Shown piece after piece: positions 13,236-23,794 of a stretch of DNA of 64,000 bases. The translations under genes were made by a program, and so were the position numbers. The stretch comes from Bretschneidera sinensis (taxonomy: Eukaryota; Streptophyta; Magnoliopsida; Brassicales; Akaniaceae): positions 38,048,620 through 38,112,619 of the forward strand of contig CM043700.1 of the NCBI GenBank assembly GCA_023935145.1. Direction: 5' to 3'. Position 1 is the first letter of the stretch; every line of letters starts with the position of its first letter. Under the pieces are notes generated by a model, which saw nothing but the letters and a program-made list of their open reading frames with translations, was not told where the DNA came from and searched no databases.

Positions 13236-13809
13236 TGTTGGGATCGATGTCAAGATTCTTGACTTGAGGACCAATATGAACCATTGCATTGCATAATTTC
13301 TAGATAAAGATATTGTTGATGCCGAGAGAATGTTGTCGACTTGGCGTTGACTACCAGGGGTCTGGGGTTGACTTCTAGGGATCTGCATAAGTGAACAGGG
13401 GTGAACTAGAGGACCCTCAAAAGGAATGAAAGGGGAAGCCTCCAAGAGCGCTCCGACGCTCTAGTTAAGACGAGGGCTTAAGAGAGGCCGAGGATTAATT
13501 TTAAAACTGATTAGGGTGGATTATTTCTTGTGTGTTCGTGAAGTGAAAAAGTCATATCTTGAACTTACGTACTTTAGCCTATTTATAGTATTCCGAGTGG
13601 TGATCGCCCACGTGGGAGAGAGATGGCTTTACCCCTGTGATCCCGGGCTTTTGGAGTTAGGTCTTAGTCCCGTGCTCAGAGAGTCGCGTGTTTCAGAGGG
13701 GGCTAGGCCCACTAATCGCGCTTTGACATGGCGATGGCGTGATTTGTCCATTCCACGTATGCCTGGTCATGCTACAGAGACTAGACACGAGTCAGTGTCT
13801 TATTAGTGA

Positions 13810-13866
13810 AGCAAGACCCCACGTGTTGATGTCTTACTGGACGAGGGTATTGTGGGCTCCATCACA
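13810..13866 (+). repeat. 57-bp direct repeat, left copy, flanking the 48-bp array
   Basis: The block GATGTCTTACTGGACGAGGG with its neighbours recurs at 14968-15025 with about two mismatches. The two copies bracket the tandem array, so the array may have expanded between, or been captured with, a duplicated LTR segment. Confidence 0.85.
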
Positions 13867-13867
13867 G

Positions 13868-13906
13868 GCCCCCCACTTCCTCAGGTACTTGTGTGCCTTG
13901 AGGAAG
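13868..13906 (+). other. Perfect-arm hairpin upstream of the array
   Basis: CACTTCCTCAGG and, after a short loop, CCTTGAGGAAGT form a stem with nearly full complementarity. It lies inside the probable solo LTR. A role in termination, packaging or regulation is possible but not shown. Confidence 0.5.
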
Positions 13907-14033
13907 TAAGATGTGATGTTTGTGCCGTGGCCGAGCGTTTGTACTTGGAGATATTGGGAAACGGGTGGCTCGTGTCCTCGAACTAGGGAATTTTGGAGTG
14001 AGTCTGGCTTTAGTGCCCTGTCTTACAGGTTCC

Positions 14034-14950
14034 GGGTTGAGCGTGTGAGGAGCGGTCCACATGCTCGGTTTTGGAGGTTTTGGGCCGAGCGTGTGAGGAG
14101 CAGCTCTCATGCTCGGACTTGGAGACTTTTAGGCCGAGCAGGTGACTAGCAGATCACGTGCTCGGTCTTTAGAGATTCTTAGGCCGAGCGTGTGAGGGTC
14201 AATCCATACGCTCGGACTTGGATATTTTGAGCCGAGCGTTTGACAAGCAGTTAATACGCTCGAACTTGGAGACTTTTAGGCCAAGCAGGTGACAAGCACT
14301 TCACATGCTCAGTCTTTGGAGATTCTTAGGTCGAGCGTGTGAGGAGCAATCCATACCCTCGAACTTGAAAATTTTGAGCCGAGCGTGTGATAAGCAGCTC
14401 ACATACTCGGTCTTTGGAGATTTCAGGCCGAGCGTTTGACAGGCAGTCAATACGCTTGAACTTGGAGACTTTTAGGCCGAGTAGGTGACAAACAGCTCAC
14501 GTGCTCGGTCTTTAGAGATTCTTAGGCCAAGCGTGTGAGGATCAATCCATACGCTCGGACTTGGAGATTTTGAGCTGAGTGTGTGGCAAACAGCTCACAT
14601 GCTCAGTATTTGGAGATTTCAGGCCAAGTGTTTAACAAGCAGTCAATACGCTCGGACTTGGAGACTTTTAGGCCGAGCGGGGTGACAAGCAATTCACATG
14701 CTCGGTCTTTGGAGATTCTTAGGTCGAGCGTGTGAGGAGCAGCTCACATGCTCGGACTTCGAGATTTTGAGCCGAGCGTGTGACAAGCAGTTCACATGCT
14801 CGGTCTTTGGAGATTTTAGGCCGAGCGTTTGACAAGCAATTAATACGCTTAGACTTTGAGACTTTTAGGCCGAGCAGGTGATAAGCAGCCAGTACGCTCG
14901 AACTTGGAGACTTTTAGGCCGAGAGTGTGAGGAGCAGCTCACACACTTGG
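14034..14950 (+). repeat. Tandem array of about 19 48-bp monomers in a four-monomer higher-order pattern
   Basis: Monomers of 48-50 bp follow a consensus like AGGCCGAGCGTGTGA, 8-bp spacer, TCACATGCTCGG, then CTTGGAGATTTT. Four variants alternate: one with GCAGGTGAC and GAGATTCTT, one with GTGTGAGG and CCATACGCTCGGACTT, one starting GAGCCGAGCGTGTG, and one with GTTTGAC and AATACGCT. The GCAGGTGAC type recurs at 14131, 14278, 14474, 14670 and 14867, giving periods of 147, 196, 196 and 197 bp, so after one three-monomer step the array repeats as four-monomer units. Each monomer holds arms CCGAGCGTGTGA and TCACATGCTCGG that pair as a hairpin. Confidence 0.93.
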
Positions 14951-14967
14951 AGCAGCTCACCTATTGG

Positions 14968-15025
14968 TGAAGCAGGACCCCACGCGTTGATGTCTTACTG
15001 GACGAGGGTATTGTGGGCTCCATCA
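14968..15025 (+). repeat. 57-bp direct repeat, right copy, flanking the 48-bp array
   Basis: Near-identical to 13810-13866. After the shared CTCCATCA, the left copy runs on into a C-rich segment, while this copy meets the presumed target duplication GATAC, supporting 15025 as the LTR end. Confidence 0.85.
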
Positions 15026-15059
15026 GATACCAATTTTAGGGGAAAAGATTTGGTTGCAC

Positions 15060-15225
15060 CAAGTGCAAATCAAGAGTTTTGTATTGGTAGAAACTTGATT
15101 GGTAATTTTTGGAAAATTAACTAGTAATAATAAATGACTATGTACGGATGTTATTAATGAAGTTTCTATAAATTACCAATCAAGTTTCCACATAATACAA
15201 CAAAAAATTCCTCAATTTTAAGTGG
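15060..15225. mobile_element. Foldback (MITE-like) element
   Basis: AGAAACTTGATTGGTAATTT at about 15089-15108 is matched in reverse complement by AAATTACCAATCAAGTTTCC at about 15171-15190. Complementarity continues outward with gaps (TTTTGTATT against AATACAACAAAA). About 60 bases separate the arms. No transposase and no clear target duplication are visible, so a non-autonomous foldback element is the best reading. Confidence 0.5.
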
Positions 15226-15239
15226 AAGCCATTTGTTTC

Positions 15240-15985
15240 ATAATGGCTAAACAATTGTTGCTTTATTCAAATTGTCCTTCCAGTGAAACTTAACCGAAAG
15301 AATTCTGTTGCATTCATGTCAAGTAGATCTTAAATGCCACAAACTGAGCTAAAGAGAGTTAATATGAGGATTTATTGACAAAATGAAATTCGAAAACTTT
15401 TGAAATTTGATATCAATTTAATTTAAGGACAAACTATAAAGACCAATAATGTAATTTGACCAAAACATTCCTCTAAATATAGTTTAGCTTGCGTAATTAG
15501 GTCTTTTGTCACATTTAGATTCTTCATGAATCATGATTGATGAAATAGTGATTGTTGAAATAGTGATGACACTAATTGTAAAAGAAAAAAAAAAGCTATG
15601 CGCCACCAAAAAAATACTCATGCGTAATGCGTTGGATTATATCAGCACACTTATCAAACCGTCCTAAAATCGTAATATCAACTAACTATGGTTAGGTCAC
15701 GAACGCTGTAAATTAACCCTGGTTAACATACGAAGCCATCTCACCGGTTCACGAGAATTTGACACAATAAAATAGAAGCACAATTTAACAAAAATTCAAC
15801 GTCGTTAGAGAATTTAACGCCGTGAGGGTGAGTATTAGGGCAATGGGCCCCTTATAAACTCCGTTTACGGGATTTATGATAGAAGGACTTGACGGTTCAA
15901 TAGACGAGCAAGCACGAGCGTCTAATCATTGATAGACGGTCAGGAATGCTCGGCGTTGAACGGTTAACAAGGAGGGGAATGAGAG
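15240..15985. other. Intergenic DNA and promoter region of the DUF1639 gene
   Basis: No gene is supported. The last 200 bases hold a TGGGCCCC element (about 15845), known as a site II-like motif in plant promoters, before the TATA box. Confidence 0.45.
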
Positions 15986-15993
15986 TATAAAAA
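15986..15993 (+). promoter_or_regulatory. TATA box of the DUF1639 gene (distal promoter)
   Basis: GAGTATAAAAACTGG gives a consensus TATA box. A pyrimidine/purine-rich leader (AGAAGAAAGAAGAAAGCTCTC) starts about 40 bases downstream, typical of plant 5' UTRs. It is almost 2 kb upstream of the start codon, with probable UTR introns between. Confidence 0.55.
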
Positions 15994-16019
15994 CTGGGTT
16001 TGAAAGGGGGAGAGAGCAT

Positions 16020-17978
16020 TTCGTTTTATCAGAAGAAAGAAGAAAGCTCTCTGTAAATTTTTGTTTGTTCTGTTTATCTCCATGGTTTTTTCTCTGCCAA
16101 TTTTCTTCTACTTTCTTTTCGTTTCTCGGGAACCAAACAGATAATTCTGAGTCGGAAATTCATGAGAAATTGGGTGAGGGAATGTTAAGGATCTGGAGCA
16201 GAGAGGGAGGGAGAGAGTTTCAGACTATCAGAGGTGTGTTATTGAGAGCAGATTCTGACTACATCAAATTTGATATATGTGGTAAATCTTTCAAATATGA
16301 TCCGAAATGGTTTTTTCGTTTGATTTGTTGTTTTGAGGTACATAGAAGATAATCGACGCGTTTACTTGGAAGGAATTTGCACTGGCTGTGATTTTGATTT
16401 CTTCAGCTGACTGCAAAAACTTCTTTTGCTCTCAAAATTCGAGTTTTAGAGCTTTTTAATTAAAGAACACAGTTCGATTTGGTACTAATTTGGTTTGATT
16501 TAATCCCTGAAATGACATCTTGTTTGCATGATTTCTGTTTTGCAGGTACATTTCGAAGAGATTAGAGCGATTCTATCGAGGAATTTGGACAGTCTCTCAA
16601 ATAAGAAAATCTGTTTTTGAATTCCAAAGATTATAATCTCACATGAGAGTCTGAGATTTCCTCACTGAAATGTCGTCGTTTCGCTGAAAACTGATATAGA
16701 TTCGTGTCTTGTTAAGTTTTGAGGACTGAAGCAATCTACGTGTTTGTTAATTCATGGTGTTGGTTGTAATGAGGAAATCTCTATAACACAGGTACCAAGT
16801 CGGTTTAATATCAGGATGAGGAAAATCAACTTTTGATTTTGTAATTTGGCTTAAAATTGATCCTCAATTATAGCAGTTCTTATATGGTTTCTCTGTTAAT
16901 AAATCAGCTTCTCTGTTTATACTGTCTTGTAATTATTACTACTACTATGATTTTTTAAGAATCTCGATTTATCCCTAGTGATTCTGTCTAACATGCAGTG
17001 TTTCAATAATCGGGTTACTCTGTTTCTGAATTCGCTTGAGAGCCGCAGATTCTGTCTCCCAGAGCTGGAAGTTTTGTAGGTAATGCGCTGAATTTCCTTC
17101 TCAAGCGACCTCGACTCGCTCTCTGCTCTCTCTCTCTCTATGATTTCATTTGGGTCCGTATCTTCGGATTGTTGCGCTAGTAAGAATTTGAGCTGCATGT
17201 TCTTTTTTCCCCTTTGGTTCTTATTATAAATGGCCTGTGAAGAATCCAAGAATTTCAGTCTCATGAACCTTTTAACTCTTTTGTGATGAGATATGCCGTT
17301 TACTTTATCTTTTATGTGTAATCCTGGGTTGATTCAGGCTTCTTCTATCTCTCTCTCTCGTTATTTGCTTAAACGTTGAATTTTCTGCAATCTAAACTTT
17401 ACAGAGCAACCTTTCTATCGAGTTTTCTTTTGATGGCTTCTTACTATCTCTAAATTCCTTTTCACGCCCGTTTTGGTCTCTACAAACCAGTCGATTGATC
17501 TCAATTGCAAACGAAGAAGGATTTCTTTGCTGGATGTGTACTCTTGTTTTCTTTCTTTATCCTTTCTTCTACATTGACAGTATTTGGACACCTCACTAGA
17601 CCCTCAGAAACGAGTGCCAACCATCTCTAGATTGAATTTTATCATTACACGGAAGATTCTCACTTTATCTATTTTTCCCTTATCGTAGCTAAAGATACCC
17701 AAATAACGCATGGCCTAAAAATTCCCATGATTTTTGTAGTTGAAAATCCCTACCACCTGGTGCACATCTGGCAGAGCCTTCATCTCGTAATTGTTTGAAT
17801 TTTGTGCAAGTTGCAGGAAAAGCCATGTCCAAATTCTCCGCTGCCTTGTGCGCTCCTACATTAATTATGGAAGCTAAGCGTAGTTGATTAAAAGTTTAAT
17901 TCATGGTTTAATTTTGATTTAAATTCTAATGTGTGTGTATATATATAATTTTGGGATGGGACAGGTGTACAAAGGGAG
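16020..17978 (+). other. Long 5' leader of the DUF1639 gene with probable UTR intron(s)
   Basis: From the leader at 16020 to the start codon at 17979 no conserved protein is seen. A clear acceptor (GGGACAG at 17958-17964) sits 14 bases before the ATG, so at least one intron ends there. Several GT donors are possible and I cannot choose among them. A 95-codon open frame at 16065-16352 would be an upstream ORF if this part is exonic; it matches no family I know. Confidence 0.4.
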
Positions 17979-20900
17979 ATGGAAAAGGACTGTTTGAGGA
18001 GCTATACTAATGGTAACGCCAACACCACCCACAGCAAAGAGAGAACCGGAGGTGCTGTTGGATTGTTGAGAGCCAGCTCAGATCCTACCAGGCATACGAC
18101 GCCGTCTGACTTCTTGCAGTGGGGGAACCGGAAACGGCTAAGGTGCATGAAGATCCAGGTCAAGGACGATCCGGCTGGAACGGTCTACCGGACCACGGTT
18201 CGGGTCGACCGCCGGGTCGTGAGAGCCGATAAAGACGCTTCAAATCAGACGAGTACCACCGCTACTACAAATGCAAATAATAATCACGGTAACGGTAATT
18301 TTAATCTGCGTCAACGGCCTTCGTCTCCTCCAGCACCTCCATCGCAGCGTATTCTACGGTAATTACACCACCTCTGATATGTTTTTAACGATTACTAAAT
18401 GCGAAATATTAATGGCTTTACGCAATATGTTGGCGCGTGTGGATACGCACCGGTTAAACGTGAAAACTAGGTAGATTTTGGGGTTTGTAGCTAGTGTTTA
18501 TTGGATTGTATTTGTGGATGGAGTATTCGTTAGGTTTAAATTTCAATTCACCTTGGCGCCAGAGGTTCTAGTCTTCTAGATCGGTTTCTACGTTTAACAG
18601 TTCCTTAGCATAAAAAGTACTAGTAGGGTTTACAACCTGGGCTGATGGGCTGGTCATTTGGTATATTCTCATCTAATCCCTTTACTAACCCTTTGTGAGA
18701 GTCTATTTGTATGAAATGGTTTTTGTTTTTTTATAAAATGAAGCTAAGTCAAATATTTTTAGAAAAATGATTTATAATTTTTTTTAAGAAATTTGATTTG
18801 TCACTAAATATTAAACAATTTATAGCTTCACTTCAATGTCTTTTTTAGTTGCACAAAAACATGATCCCTCGGAATAAAATTTCTTTATGAAAAATTTATT
18901 TGGAAAACTTATTTTGTTTTGAAGGTATTTAGAAAACTTATTTATATAGTTGTTGCGGATATTGGTATGCTTATCATGAGTGCAACTATCTATGAGAAAA
19001 ATACCATATAATTTTTTTTTATTTAAATTTTGTAGGTGTCATGAACCTTTGTTGCCCAAGTAATGTTTAAACTAATTTTATAATCATTGGACAATAAAAG
19101 CTGTTTATATGATTTTGGAAAAGATTTTTGCAGTCATGTGTTCATTAAAACACTCTCCGTCCCCCATATTCCCCCGAAGTGTGCTTAAATGATGTGTAGA
19201 ATTTACGTTTGTAATAAAAAATTAACAGGGTCGACATGTGTCAATCACAGTGTGCAAATAGCCTTGTTGTATGATTATATTTATTGGGTGAAATAAAATA
19301 ATGGTGCTATAATTTGTAAGTAGTCGACATAAAATGCGCATCGCTTCAGTGACGTGGGTGTTACATAGGTTTTTGTCAAAAAGTCTTAGATGCACATTGT
19401 TTTTTTTGTAAGATGATGATGCAAAAATCTTTTTTGAGAGATAAATGTGTAAAGAATGCAAAGAAGTTCTTTGTGAGTTATGTGTTATTATTTGACTTTT
19501 GATTGGCATTTATTAATCTAAAGAATGCAAAGTTCTTTGCGAGTTATATGTGTTATTATTCAACTTTTGATTGATATTTATCCATTCGCGTTAATGAGAT
19601 TTTGGACCTTGAGTGATTTAGTGATTGCTTTTTAGCCTTAAGTCGATCACTCTGTATGTTGCTACACTTTATAAGATTATGATACATCTGACTGAACAAT
19701 TTGAGGCTTATATTTGTCCGTCTCCAATTGTTCAGGTGGGTGCATGTTTATGGTTCAGAAAAAGAGCTCATGGTGAGTGCACAAAAGTCCCTTCTTTGTA
19801 TAATGCTTACTAGCTTTCTTGGACTAAAAATATAGGAGGTTCATGGCATTTTGATGATTTGTTGAAAGTAGACGTCCATAGGAATTGATGAGACATTCTC
19901 AGATGGGGAAGTAATATTAACTTTAATTTACTTATCTTACCTTCTTGTGAATTAAACTATTAGAATAGCGATTTAGTGAGCATGAGCTGACAATCGTAAA
20001 TAGAATATACTGATATGATGATTCACTGAAAAATTATTCAAAATATTGTTCAACTTGTTGAGTGTTGGTTGACTTGAGACAAATTCGAGAGCATTACCTT
20101 ATTTGTGGCATAAGTTACAAGGTGTGAAGGCCGTAGTATAATTTTTTCTGCAGAGGGGTTTTAATGTCTTATACACATAGAAATAGTTTTCTGCATACGA
20201 AGGGAGATCGAAACCGTCTCTGAGACATGGGAGTTACATTATTGTACCAGGTTTTTGTTGCTATTGCTATTGTTACTAAATATGAATGAATGTTTATAAT
20301 TTTAATGCTTTTCCTTGTTGGGTATATGTGTATTGATCTTTTGGTTTCGTTTGTTTAGTTGAAGGTAGGTTTATTATAAGCTTTAGTGTAGCAAGCTTCT
20401 CTTGACCTGGAAGGTTGGAAAAAACACAAGGGATGAACACTTCTTCTCGCCACGTGTAAACTAAAAAAAAGTCAATTTAATCTCAACACCATTTTCTGCC
20501 GTTGGATTGGTGATTAGATTAGGACTCTGGTCCACTTTATCCTACATGCCTGCCCATGTTTCAACACGTACCTTAACAGCTCCTCCCCCCAAACAAACAA
20601 AAAACCACCCAAAAGGGGGAAAATGATAATCTAACGGCCCAAAACCAACCAAAGAACCAGCTGTGAACGTTGGATTGGATTGAAATATAAATCACACTCC
20701 TTGGTCTTTTCAAATATATCTAACTTTTCATCAAAGAAAAAGAAATTAATAACTCCCTATATAAAAGCGAACCCTCGAAGAAGCCAAAATCCCCACCCCA
20801 TTTTCTACGCAATACTAGAGATTCTTAGCCACTTATTCATTACCCACCGATCCAGATCAACGCAAGGTTATTTTCGTAAATCTACAATAACTACTATGTA

Positions 20901-23794
20901 ACTTTTTTTTCCCACTTTCTGAAAAACATTTACTACTTATTTCTATGGTTATTTTTCCTATAATCATGTTTTTTTATGTGCATATTCTAATTAGATGAAT
21001 TGTGATGTGCTTTGTGTAATTGTGTTGTTATCTTCGATAGGAACTCTGAGAATTCTAGTGCCATGAGAGGGCAAAACAACGGTGGTGTCAGGGGCTTTGC
21101 TTCACCAGACAAGGGTGCGCACGATAAGAGAGGGACCCATAACAACAATAATCATCACAGTAACAATGATAACGACAAATCAGCGGCATCATCGGAGACG
21201 GCGCACGATAGCAAGAAGGGAGGGTCGTCTTCTGGGAGCGGAGAAGCAGCACCAACCGTGTGGCCACCGAAATTTGTGATTGCTTTGACCAACAAAGAGA
21301 AAGAAGAAGATTTCATGGTCCTTAAAGGGTCGAAACCACCTCAAAGACCCAAGAAGAGAGCAAAGTTCATTCAACGAACCCTCAATGTAAGCCACTTTTT
21401 CCTCCCTTTGATTCCCGAGCTTACGATATGGTCGTATAGGATTGAAGTTTAAAATTGAAAATAAAATTAAATAAAATTATGATTTTTTTAATCATTTTAA
21501 TGCTAAAAAATATTATTTCGATTCAATTTTAATTTCAAATTTTAATTTTAAACAACAAATGTAACATTAATTAATTTGAATTAAATTTAAGTCACCATTT
21601 TGCTATAAAAGAATATTTTAAGAATCTTTAAATTTAAGGATAAAATGGTATCAAGCTAATTCAAAGGGTAAGATTTAAAAATATTTTTTATCAACGAAAA
21701 TTGCTATAATGAGTTCCATATTTTCTATAATATCACTATAGTTTAACTTTAAATTTATTACTCTTTTTGTCTTCTCACATTTGATTTTTTAAAATAATTT
21801 TGATTTTGTTTTTTTAATATATTATTAATTTAAAATCATAAAAAATAATTTTTGAACCTTTGTGAAACTATACTTATATAGTTTTATTTTATTTTTAATT
21901 TAAATTTTAAATAAATAATGTGACAAAAAAAATATGTTGTTAATAATTAAAGTTACAACATTTAGGTGCACATGATACAAGAGAATAAAACTGAGAAAAG
22001 TTTTCAATAGTTGACGATTGCCTTTCTTTTTCTCACATGCATTCGATTTCACATCACTAATTTTTTAACGGACTCATATGAATGAATAGTAATATTGAAT
22101 GATTTCTTATAGAGCTAGACTTTTTTGTGGGGTTATGATGCATTATGTTTGGGAAATTATGAAGGGTGCCAAGAAAGTGTGTTCCGAATGACGACAATAA
22201 GTGTGATGTAAAAGTCCACGTGTCAGTCAGATCATGGACGTATGCACCTAATTGTGACCTAAGTTTGTTACGGTCTCAGTGACATGCCTGTGATCGAGTC
22301 TCCATCTAGTATGACAATATTATATCAACAGTAATCTAACTCTTTTTAGTGCTAAAAAGGAATTTTGCCCGGAAGCTTCCCAGTATATTAAGTGGACTTT
22401 CCCAAGGAGTTTAGTGCCAAATTTTGAGGCTTCCATTCTGTTGTTTAATTTTTTTTATTAAAAATAATTATAAAAAAATTAAATAGTAATTTTAATATTT
22501 AAATTTTTTAAAATAATTATTATTTAATTTTTTCATGAATATTACTGAACTTCCATGGTCTTAAAAATTTATATATATTTTTTTCATTTGTGGATTTTTG
22601 GTTCAAATTGTGTCGTCATCGTTGTAAACAAAAAGAAAGGAAGAATAATTTTTTTTTTTTAAAATGAGGTAGTGTAAAATGAATTCTTTTTTCCACTTTT
22701 TTAACAATGCCTTCGGCAAGAAGCAGAGAAGGGCCCATCTAGAAGTGAGCGAATAGGTATTAGGTGCTGTCAGTTTATACGTGTAATTCTAACTCTGGTT
22801 CCCTTTTGTTAAAGGCGTAAGTCGGGGACCGGAACTTTGTCTTTATGGTTGTATCAGATGGAAATGAACGGTGCCTGGGGTAACACTTGTACGGTCATGA
22901 TCAAGCAGACATCACGTTACTTATCAAAGAAGTAAGGCTTTACTAATATAGAGAAGCCGTCAGGAAAAGTTCAGGCCCGTTATTTTTGGGTCTCTAGTCA
23001 CCTCAACTTTTTAAAAAAAATTATTGCTCCTACCCATTATTGTTATAGTTGTTGCGTTATTGTCGTCCAGGTTGGACCACACTGGCAACAGAAGCACAAT
23101 AAAATAATTTTTATTTATTTATTTTTTAAGTAATATTATTGGTACTTTCGAAAACATTATAGATTCTTATTATTTTGTTTTAATACGCAATAATATTTTT
23201 AATTAAATTGTATTATCAAACCTAGAACTTTATTTTTTATGGCCGACCTTTTTTTCTTTTATCATGCTCATAATTTGGTTGTATATTCAAACCCGGTTTT
23301 GATTGGATTGAAGACATTATTTTAGTAAAAAAGATATTTTTAGTCTCACCTAATAAATTCTCAAAACTCTCAACGTGAGATAAAAATGTTTTTTTTTTTT
23401 TTTTTTACTATGTATCAGTTTGGTTTTGGAAGTACTCCCACGTTTGTTGCTAAAAGAATACGTAATTGAAAATTTGAATTTGTTTGACAGCTTGTAAGCC
23501 CGGGGGCATGGCTATGTGATCTTACAGTGGATCGATATGAGGTCAGGGAGAAGAAGATTACAAAGAAGGTACGTAATTCGCTTAGAATTAAACCCTTTTT
23601 CCATTTTATGTAACTTAAAAAATATATAAAACTGTTTTAGGGTTTCAGCAATAACTATGCTGCGAAATACTTAATAAATACAAATTAACTTATAAATATT
23701 TAGACTAAGAATTTATGTTTTAATGCTTTGTTATCTCATGCAGAGACCGAGAGGGTTAAAGGCTATGGGTAATATGGAATCAGACTCTGAATAG
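17979..23794 (+). CDS. DUF1639 family protein
   Basis: Four coding exons, 17979-18358, 21041-21386, 23491-23568 and 23744-23794, join in phase to 284 residues. DUF1639 is a plant-specific family of unknown biochemical function. The N-terminal part contains SDFLQWGNRKRLRCMKIQ (residues 43-60) and the C-terminal part the family signature: PKFVIALTNKEKEEDFMVLK, PPQRPKKRAKFIQRTLN, LVSPGAWLCDLTVDRYEVRE and KKRPRGLKAMGNMESDSE at the end. Between them lies a low-complexity Asn/Ser/His-rich linker, probably disordered. The basic RPKKRAK stretch could serve nuclear localisation (inference). Coding introns 1 and 2 are 2.7 and 2.1 kb, unusually long. Joining exons 1 and 2 is supported by exact phase (CG plus G makes an Arg codon). 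The alternative is two genes, with a short form starting at ATG 21064. Confidence 0.88.
19449..19588. repeat. 70-bp tandem duplication inside DUF1639 intron
   Basis: TAAAGAATGCAAAG...TTCTTTG-GAGTTAT...GTGTTATTATT-ACTTTTGATTG occurs twice head to tail with small indels, at 19449 and 19519. It looks like a simple local duplication. Confidence 0.8.
20757..20890 (+). promoter_or_regulatory. Possible internal promoter and leader within DUF1639 intron 1
   Basis: CTATATAAAAGCG at about 20758-20770 is a strong TATA box, followed by a C-rich leader and a donor-like CGCAAGGTTATT at about 20862. Splicing from there to the acceptor at 21040 would give a short transcript whose first in-frame ATG is at 21064. 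That would encode only the C-terminal DUF1639 part. Not demonstrated. Confidence 0.4.

Larger units (their letters stand above)
13236..15025 (+). mobile_element. Probable solo LTR (Ty3/gypsy-like) containing a tandem array
   Basis: The segment begins TGTTGGGATC and ends GGCTCCATCA, giving TG...CA ends that form an imperfect inverted repeat. The five bases before it (GAAAC) and after it (GATAC) differ at one position, as in an aged target-site duplication, and it sits inside a LINE codon context. It contains a TATTTATA promoter-like motif at about 13578, a CCGACGCTC block at about 13450 reminiscent of plant gypsy LTRs, a hairpin at 13870-13905, a 57-bp direct repeat on both sides of the array, and the array itself. 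No internal coding region or second LTR is present. Orientation is inferred only from the TATA-like motif. Confidence 0.55.

Noticed and set aside
14034..14950. CRISPR-like array of regularly spaced palindromic repeats
   Set aside because: The repeats are contiguous variants of one monomer without unique spacers, there are no cas genes, and the surrounding sequence is a plant nuclear genome.
16065..16352. 95-codon open frame in the DUF1639 leader as a separate gene
   Set aside because: Begins within a leader-like region and matches no family; kept only as a possible upstream ORF.
17979..18362. Treating the first DUF1639 exon as a separate single-exon gene ending at its stop
   Set aside because: A donor at 18359 and the acceptor at 21040 join in exact phase, and WGNRKRLRC and the C-terminal block belong together in this family.
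21189..21395. Minus-strand 68-codon frame
   Set aside because: It is the antisense shadow of DUF1639 exon 2.
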